This document shows, one piece after another, positions 7,369 through 12,267 of a stretch of 12,267 bases of DNA. The DNA comes from Smittium culicis. Its lineage: Eukaryota; Kickxellomycota; Harpellomycetes; Harpellales; Legeriomycetaceae. Position numbers and translations under genes: made by a program. The notes below the pieces were generated by a model. It searched no databases and was not told the origin of the DNA. It worked only from the letters and a program-made list of their open reading frames with translations. Within the stretch, counting starts at the first letter, position 1. Each line of letters opens with the position of its first letter. Location: NCBI GenBank assembly GCA_001970855.1, contig LSSN01001080.1:1-12267 (forward strand). Reading direction: 5' to 3'.

Positions 7369-10300
7369 ATGCAGGAAAGCAATTGCCCATCTACCGGACT
7401 TACCAATCATGATACTTTGAGTGGTTCTGATTTACCTGTAGCTGATGGCTTTGTCTTGCGCAATTCAGACCAGGGAATACCTTACTTTGAATTTAATAAA
7501 TCTCAAATTCAAAAATCGATAAGTGATAATCGATCCTATTCTTTAATAAAGCTAAAAAATGGACTGATTGCTCTATTAGCTCAGGATACTAAAGAGAACA
7601 AATCCTGTGCTTCTCTAAATATAAAAGTTGGAAGTTTGTCTGATCCTAAAGAATATATGGGCCTTGCTCATTTCTGCGAACACATGCTTTTTATGGTACA
7701 AAACTCTATACTTTCACTGGATATTATTTTATTTAGTTTTTTATTTCCCCTACTATAAGTATCAACTCCCAAAACTTTAATATATTTTTTTAATTTATAA
7801 ATCAGGGAACTGAAAAATACCCTCAAGAAAACGAATACAGCAAGGTATCTTCATTAAAAATTCTCTTTACTTTTATATTATGCATATGCCATATTCAAAG
7901 AAATAACATAATTCTCGATATTATCGAAAAATAGTATCTATCTGTTCATGGCGGTCATTCTAATGCTTACACCGACACCGAAAACACTTGCTATTACTTT
8001 GATGTAGCTCAAGATTACCTTGAAGGAGCCCTTGATCGATTTGCGCAATTCTTCATTTCGCCTTTACTCTTACCTGGCTGCGTTGAAAGAGAACTTAATG
8101 CCGTTGATTCAGGTACTCAATTCATTATCTATAATAATATGCACTCTCATATTAATACACTCAATTTTTTTTCATTAGAATTTAAAAAGAATTTACAAAA
8201 CGATTCATGGAGAATTCATCAGCTGGAAAAATCTCTGTTAAAAAAAGATCACCCATTCAGCTTTTTTTCTTCAGGTATTCAATTTTTTCCATATTGGTTA
8301 TACACGCTATTTATCATTTCATTAACTTAATCTATTTTATTTTTGAAATCATTTAGGAAATTATAAAACTTTAAAAAAGTCATCTGATCCTAAAAGCGAA
8401 GAGTTGAGAGATGAGCTTATTAGATTTTATGATAAATACTATAGCTCAGATGTTATGCGATTGGTAATTGTTGGAAAAGGTAAAGTTACATTTTTCTCTT
8501 TAATTCAGCTTTATGCTTATTTAGTTTAAACTGATTTTAATAGAATCATTAAGCGAACTTGCAAATATGGCTGTAAACAAATTTTCTGCTATAAAAAGCA
8601 AAGGAGTTACATACACTTCTCCCCCTGAACATCCTTTATCCTCCGATTGCTTAGGGAAAATCATTTTAGCAAAAAGTATACGTGATAAACGAACTTTAAA
8701 ATTGATTTTTCCATTCCCGGATGAACAAGAACTATACGAAACTAAAGTACTCGCTTACACAATTTTTAATATTCTATATAATAGCTTCTTTAATTCATTA
8801 ATTTATATTTTTTAATCCCTATCCTAGCCATCCAACTATTTAGCTAATCTTATTGGACACGAGGCTGAAGGATCAATCCTTTCTGTATTAAAGCTTAAAG
8901 GATGGGCTTCAGAAATTATGACAAGCTGCTCCGGATCTTATGGCGGTGATTTTAATGCCTTCAAAATAAACATCAGCCTCACAGAAGCTGGTATAAATAA
9001 ATACAAAGAAATTATCTATATCATTTTTTCTTACATCAATCTTATTAAAGAAGCAGGACCACAGGAGTGGTATTTTAATGAGGTATATTTTCAATTTTCG
9101 TAATTTCTAAATTTACCATTTTAAATTATCCTTTTTAAACTTTTTTTTTCTTTTTCTAGCTTATGAAAACCAGTGAAATAGATTTCAGGTTTGAAGAAAA
9201 GCAAGAGATAATTAGCTTTTCAACTGTATTATCTACTTCATTACATCATACCCACTGTCCCCCTGAAATGGCAATATCAGGACAATCTTTAATTTCAAAA
9301 TTTGATCACGAGTCTATCAGTGAACGTATCGAACTTTTAAACCCCAACAACTACAGAGTTATCATGGTTCTAAAAGATCAGGATTTATCAAACCCTTCAT
9401 TCGAGGAGTTCTATAAAGTGGAATATGAAGTCCGTGATTTACCTGAGTGCCTACTAGGTGGCATTGACGATTCCATAAAACAATTATCAGAAGAAATATC
9501 CAGCCTCTTACATCTTCCTCACCCTAACAAATTTATACCAGAAGACTTAAGTCTAAAAACTTCTATTAGCTTAGATCCAGAATTAAACCCTTCTCTTCTA
9601 AAAAAAAATGACCAAATTGAACTATGGTTTAAAAAAGACGATCGCTTCAACCTTCCTAGAGGTGTTGTATATACAAACATCATTGTTCCAGAAACTTACT
9701 CTTCTCCACTTTCCAGCCTATTGACCAGATTGTTTATAGAAACTGTATATGATTCTATTAATATGGTTACGTATAACGCAAAGGTAGCTGGGTTTGGAAT
9801 ATCTATAGGAGAAACTTTTAATGGTATATCTTTATTTGTTGAAGGCTATAATGACAAACTTGGCGAACTTTTGTATGTTGTACTAGATGCAATGCGAAAC
9901 CTTGAAATCAAAGAAGAAAGATTTATTATTAATAAAGAAAATGTCATTCGAAATTTGCAAAATAATTCACACTCAGAACCTTGGAAGCAAGCTAGCTTTT
10001 TAAACAACTATTTGTCGATCGAAAATCAATGGAGGTATACAGATAAATTGGCATCGGCTAACCTCTTAACAATCGACTCACTAAAAGAATTTTCCAAGAA
10101 ATTGTTTAGACAGGCATACACACAGCTCCTTGTTTTAGGCAACTTTGATGAAGATGAATCTCTAAAAATATCTGATAACGTGTTGAATATAATTAAATCC
10201 TCAAACTTTTTAATATCCGATAGACTATTCAATAGGGCAGTATCCCACTTGCCTGGAAAGTATGTTTATGTTAGCCCATCCTCCTCTGAAAAAAATCTTA

Positions 10301-11463
10301 ATAACTCAGTGATGAGGGTTATTTTTGCTCCATCAGTTAGCAGTTATTCGAGGGCCTTGCTAGGATTAACTTTGAACATTTTGCAAGAACCATTCTTTGA
10401 CCAAATTCGCACCAAAGAACAATTAGGCTATATTGCTAGTTCATATGTTAGTTTATCTTTTACGAGCCCTCTAGGGATAACTTTTGTAGTTCAAAGCGAA
10501 TCGAATCCTGAGTATGTCGATTTAAGAATATCAACTTTTCTTAAAAACTACAAGTCTGTTATAATGAATATGACTCAACCTGACCTTGATAAGCATTTGA
10601 ACTCCTTAATTAATAAGAGAGAGCAAAAACCCAAAAATATGTACGAAGAATCTACAAGTTTCATGAATCAAGTGAAATCTGGCTATTATGACTTTACATG
10701 GAATGTTACTGATATCATGTACCTAAAAAAAATCAAAATTAATAACTTAATTGATTATTGGAACAATTACGTCGACCCCGAGTCTGATTTAACCAAACAA
10801 TTATCTATACACATTTACTCTTCATTTGTAAATAGGCCTTCAAAAAATGAAGTATCTTGCAATCCTTCCACTACCATTGCTCTTCAAGGGTGTCTATGCC
10901 GCGAGGGTTTTGTTAAAGATGTTGTATATAGCGAAGAGTTTTTGAGTATACTAAATTCATTTGGCGAATCCTTAGATAAAAACATTACATTGGCTGATTC
11001 AGTAGAACAAATATCAACCAACATATTTGACACTTATGTTTCAGAGATCAAATCTTTAGGAGAATCTGTTAAAATTCCTTGCGACGACAACTCGGGCGTA
11101 TCGAATGATTTAGATAGAGGTACACTGTTTGAAAAACATATTTCAAAAATTAAAGATACTCTATCATCTCCTCCAAGCCACACAAATTACATCAAAACTG
11201 CAGTTTCTATGTGGATTGAAGAGATTAGCGAGATATACAAGTCTCAAGATGACAACCGCTCAAAAACCTTAAACACTGACTCGTCCGATTTTGATATTTC
11301 ATTTAATATGGAATCTGATATAAATAGATTCAATTTATCCCGTGGCTTAGTATTAACCCAAAGCAAAAAGTGGGTATTTTTTGATCCAACAAGCTATAAA
11401 ATCACATCAAACGTATTGCCTGGCCCTGTATCACATGTCGATCTAACTCCTAAATATACATAA
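7369..11463 (+). CDS. IDE: Insulysin-like M16 metallopeptidase (insulin-degrading enzyme family), 8 exons
   Basis: The exons are 7369-7695, 7806-7844, 7935-8112, 8179-8274, 8357-8479, 8544-8746, 8828-9082 and 9160-11463, giving 1174 residues. This is a zinc peptidase that degrades short amyloidogenic and signalling peptides, usually in the cytosol (fungal STE23/AXL1 relatives process pheromone). The inverted zinc motif HFCEH is at 101-105, with catalytic E104. The third ligand E182 lies 77 residues after H105, the same spacing as human IDE. SNAYTDTENTCYYFDV, NLIGHEAEGS and GPQEW follow in the N-terminal half. LWFKKDDRFNLPRG (around 563) marks the middle domain. RTKEQLGY (R824, Y831) is the substrate-binding motif of the C-terminal half. 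An in-frame TAG at 7354 precedes the chosen ATG. No signal peptide and no terminal PTS1 are seen. The C-terminus is longer than in human IDE (1019 residues). The frame is intact and the gene appears functional. Confidence 0.95.
7696..7805 (+). other. Intron 1 of the insulysin-like gene (110 nt, phase 0)
   Basis: It has a GTACAA donor and an ATCAG acceptor. Splicing joins HFCEHMLFM to GTEKYPQENEY, as in human IDE. Reading through instead adds a hydrophobic stretch and stops at 7756. Confidence 0.93.
7845..7934 (+). other. Intron 2 of the insulysin-like gene (90 nt, phase 0)
   Basis: It has a GTATCT donor and an ATAG acceptor. It joins NEYSK to YLSVHGGHSNAY. The preceding exon is only 39 nt, a microexon of 13 codons. 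Confidence 0.92.
8113..8178 (+). other. Intron 3 of the insulysin-like gene (66 nt, phase 1)
   Basis: It has a GTACTC donor and a TTAG acceptor. It splits codon 182 (G|AA), which encodes the third zinc-ligand glutamate within NAVDSE. Confidence 0.92.
8275..8356 (+). other. Intron 4 of the insulysin-like gene (82 nt, phase 1)
   Basis: It has a GTATTC donor and a TTTAG acceptor. It joins HPFSFFSSG to NYKTLKK, splitting a glycine codon (G|GA). Confidence 0.9.
8480..8543 (+). other. Intron 5 of the insulysin-like gene (64 nt, phase 1)
   Basis: It has a GTAAAG donor, and the acceptor chosen is AATAG. Two earlier AG sites (CAG at 8508 and TAG at 8524) were rejected because only this one gives VGKESLSELANMAV, matching the family. 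Confidence 0.88.
8747..8827 (+). other. Intron 6 of the insulysin-like gene (81 nt, phase 0)
   Basis: It has a GTACTC donor and a CCTAG acceptor. It joins QELYETK to PSNYLANLIGHE, matching the NPGHYLGHLIGHE region of human IDE. Confidence 0.9.
9083..9159 (+). other. Intron 7 of the insulysin-like gene (77 nt, phase 0)
   Basis: It has a GTATAT donor and an acceptor CTAG after a strong polypyrimidine tract. It joins GPQEWYFNE to LMKTSEIDFRF. The remaining 2304 nt of coding sequence have no intron. Confidence 0.92.
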
Positions 11464-11641
11464 TTGATTTCCATATAATATTGGTCTTACTTTTATTTTT
11501 AATGATTTGTATAATTAAGTTTGTCACCTAATTAAAGAAAAAGTAGACTACTAATATATATTCTTACATAAAAAATTTTTATTTATATCAAGACTTTACC
11601 TTTTTGTTGGAAATTACGATAAGAAAATCTTGAAATACAAA

Positions 11642-11663
11642 AATAAATGATGGAATGAATAAA
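11642..11663 (+). terminator. Two AATAAA hexamers, candidate polyadenylation signals of the insulysin-like gene
   Basis: AATAAA occurs at 11642-11647 and 11658-11663, about 180-200 nt after the stop codon. In DNA this AT-rich such hexamers arise often by chance, so these are candidates only. Confidence 0.3.
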
Positions 11664-11975
11664 TCAGCCTAATATATTATTTTACTCTTTTAACAAATAC
11701 AAACTGCTTCACTAAGGAAATTTTCAAAAAAAAAAAAAAAATTTTATACAGTATATGGCATTATTTTACTGATTATATGCTATTTTTTTACACTAAATTT
11801 ACGTAAATTTCCATATTATATAGGTTTTTTATTTCTTATATATCAATATCAATTCTTAAAACGAATAAAACGAAATTCACATTTTAATAAATGATGCCTG
11901 GTGCATTAAGTAAACTGCAGACTTGCATTATGACAGACAATTATTAATTAAATATTCATAAAAACGATTAATTTT
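11664..11975. other. AT-rich spacer between the peptidase gene and the downstream retroelement
   Basis: No coding region, RNA gene or copy of the MITE was recognised. It contains a run of 16 A residues at about 11726-11741. Confidence 0.5.
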
Positions 11976-12267
11976 GAGTCAAATTGCACATATAAAACTC
12001 TTTTTGCCTGTTTTCTGGCTAGGAGAATTGGGATTGGATGGAAAATATTAAATTTAATTTAAAGACTGTACAGATCGCCAAAACTAACAGTAAAAATTGG
12101 AAATTTAATTTCCGAAAAGTCTCACTACAACTGCGGTGCGCGACAAGATTGCCCCGCATCGCCCATTTTATCTAACTTTTATATAAACGATACTTTTGAT
12201 GGTATATAAAGTGTTTATGTGACATCACTAGGGAAAAGAATCCCAGGCTTATTATTTTCAGATGATG
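11976..12267 (+). pseudogene. Decayed catalytic core of a non-LTR reverse transcriptase, cut by the window end
   Basis: One frame (codons starting at 11976, 11979 and so on) reads FLARRIGIGWKILNL, a stop, LYRSPKLTVKIGNLISEKS, CGARQDCPASPILSNFYIND, a stop, then GKRIPGLLFSDD at the very end. RQGCPxSPxLF and F-A-D-D are the core motifs of LINE-type reverse transcriptases; here they are RQDCPASPILS and FSDD. The two internal stops (ATT TAA and ATA TAA) show decay. The orientation matches the 3' remnant at 1-1176, and both could belong to one family, though they are separate copies with the peptidase gene between them. Confidence 0.78.

Noticed and set aside
7369..7758. A 129-residue stand-alone protein
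   Set aside because: It reads into intron 1. Homology stops exactly at the GT donor after HFCEHMLFM and resumes at 7806.
8139..8330. Small open frames over exons 4-7 (also 8567-8815 and 8918-9103)
   Set aside because: They are exon plus intron read-through of the insulysin-like gene.
8909..9094. Minus-strand open frames inside the peptidase gene (also 10026-10232)
   Set aside because: They are shadows of conserved sense-strand exons, with no independent support.
9163..11463. A stand-alone 766-residue protein starting at the Met at 9163
   Set aside because: It begins inside domain 2 of the insulysin fold. A good acceptor at 9158-9159 and seven upstream exons carry the zinc site, so this Met is internal (residue 409).
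1..12267. CRISPR array, operon or other prokaryotic system
   Set aside because: There are no spaced repeats or ribosome-binding sites. The introns and DIRS/LINE elements mark the window as eukaryotic.

Overview
The window is eukaryotic nuclear DNA, strongly AT-rich, with homopolymer A/T tracts. It has one convincing intact gene, interrupted by seven short GT-AG introns (64-110 nt), set among decayed mobile elements. Short AT-rich introns, an insulysin-family gene and DIRS-type plus non-LTR retroelements would fit an early-diverging (zygomycete-grade) fungus. That placement is an inference; nothing in the window fixes the taxon.

Layout. (1) 1-1176: the decayed 3' half of a non-LTR (LINE-like) reverse transcriptase, + strand. 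(2) 1184-2416: AT-rich non-coding DNA containing one copy of a short TIR element (about 1720-1845) and a weak, decayed coding-like patch on the minus strand that may once have held a WW domain. (3) 2417-6170: a decayed DIRS-like tyrosine-recombinase retrotransposon, readable in the order gag, reverse transcriptase, RNase H, tyrosine recombinase. A 248-bp MITE is inserted in the recombinase at 5399-5646. (4) 6175-7368: AT-rich DNA with a third, diverged copy of the same MITE (about 6375-6642) and an unrecognised patch with short codon runs. (5) 7369-11463: a complete insulin-degrading-enzyme-like M16 metallopeptidase gene, eight exons, 1174 residues. (6) 11464-12267: a 3' flank with AATAAA hexamers, AT-rich spacer, and from about 11976 the core of another decayed non-LTR reverse transcriptase running off the window at its F-x-DD catalytic box.

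The pieces do not form an operon or pathway. The peptidase is a single housekeeping-type gene between dead transposon copies. The most informative signals are the frame-exact nested MITE insertion, the three-copy MITE family, in-frame stops in the DIRS RNase H where the family has tryptophan, and two features of the peptidase: introns confined to the 5' third, and about 130 extra residues near the C-terminus. I found no evidence for a novel multi-gene system, RNA gene or CRISPR array.
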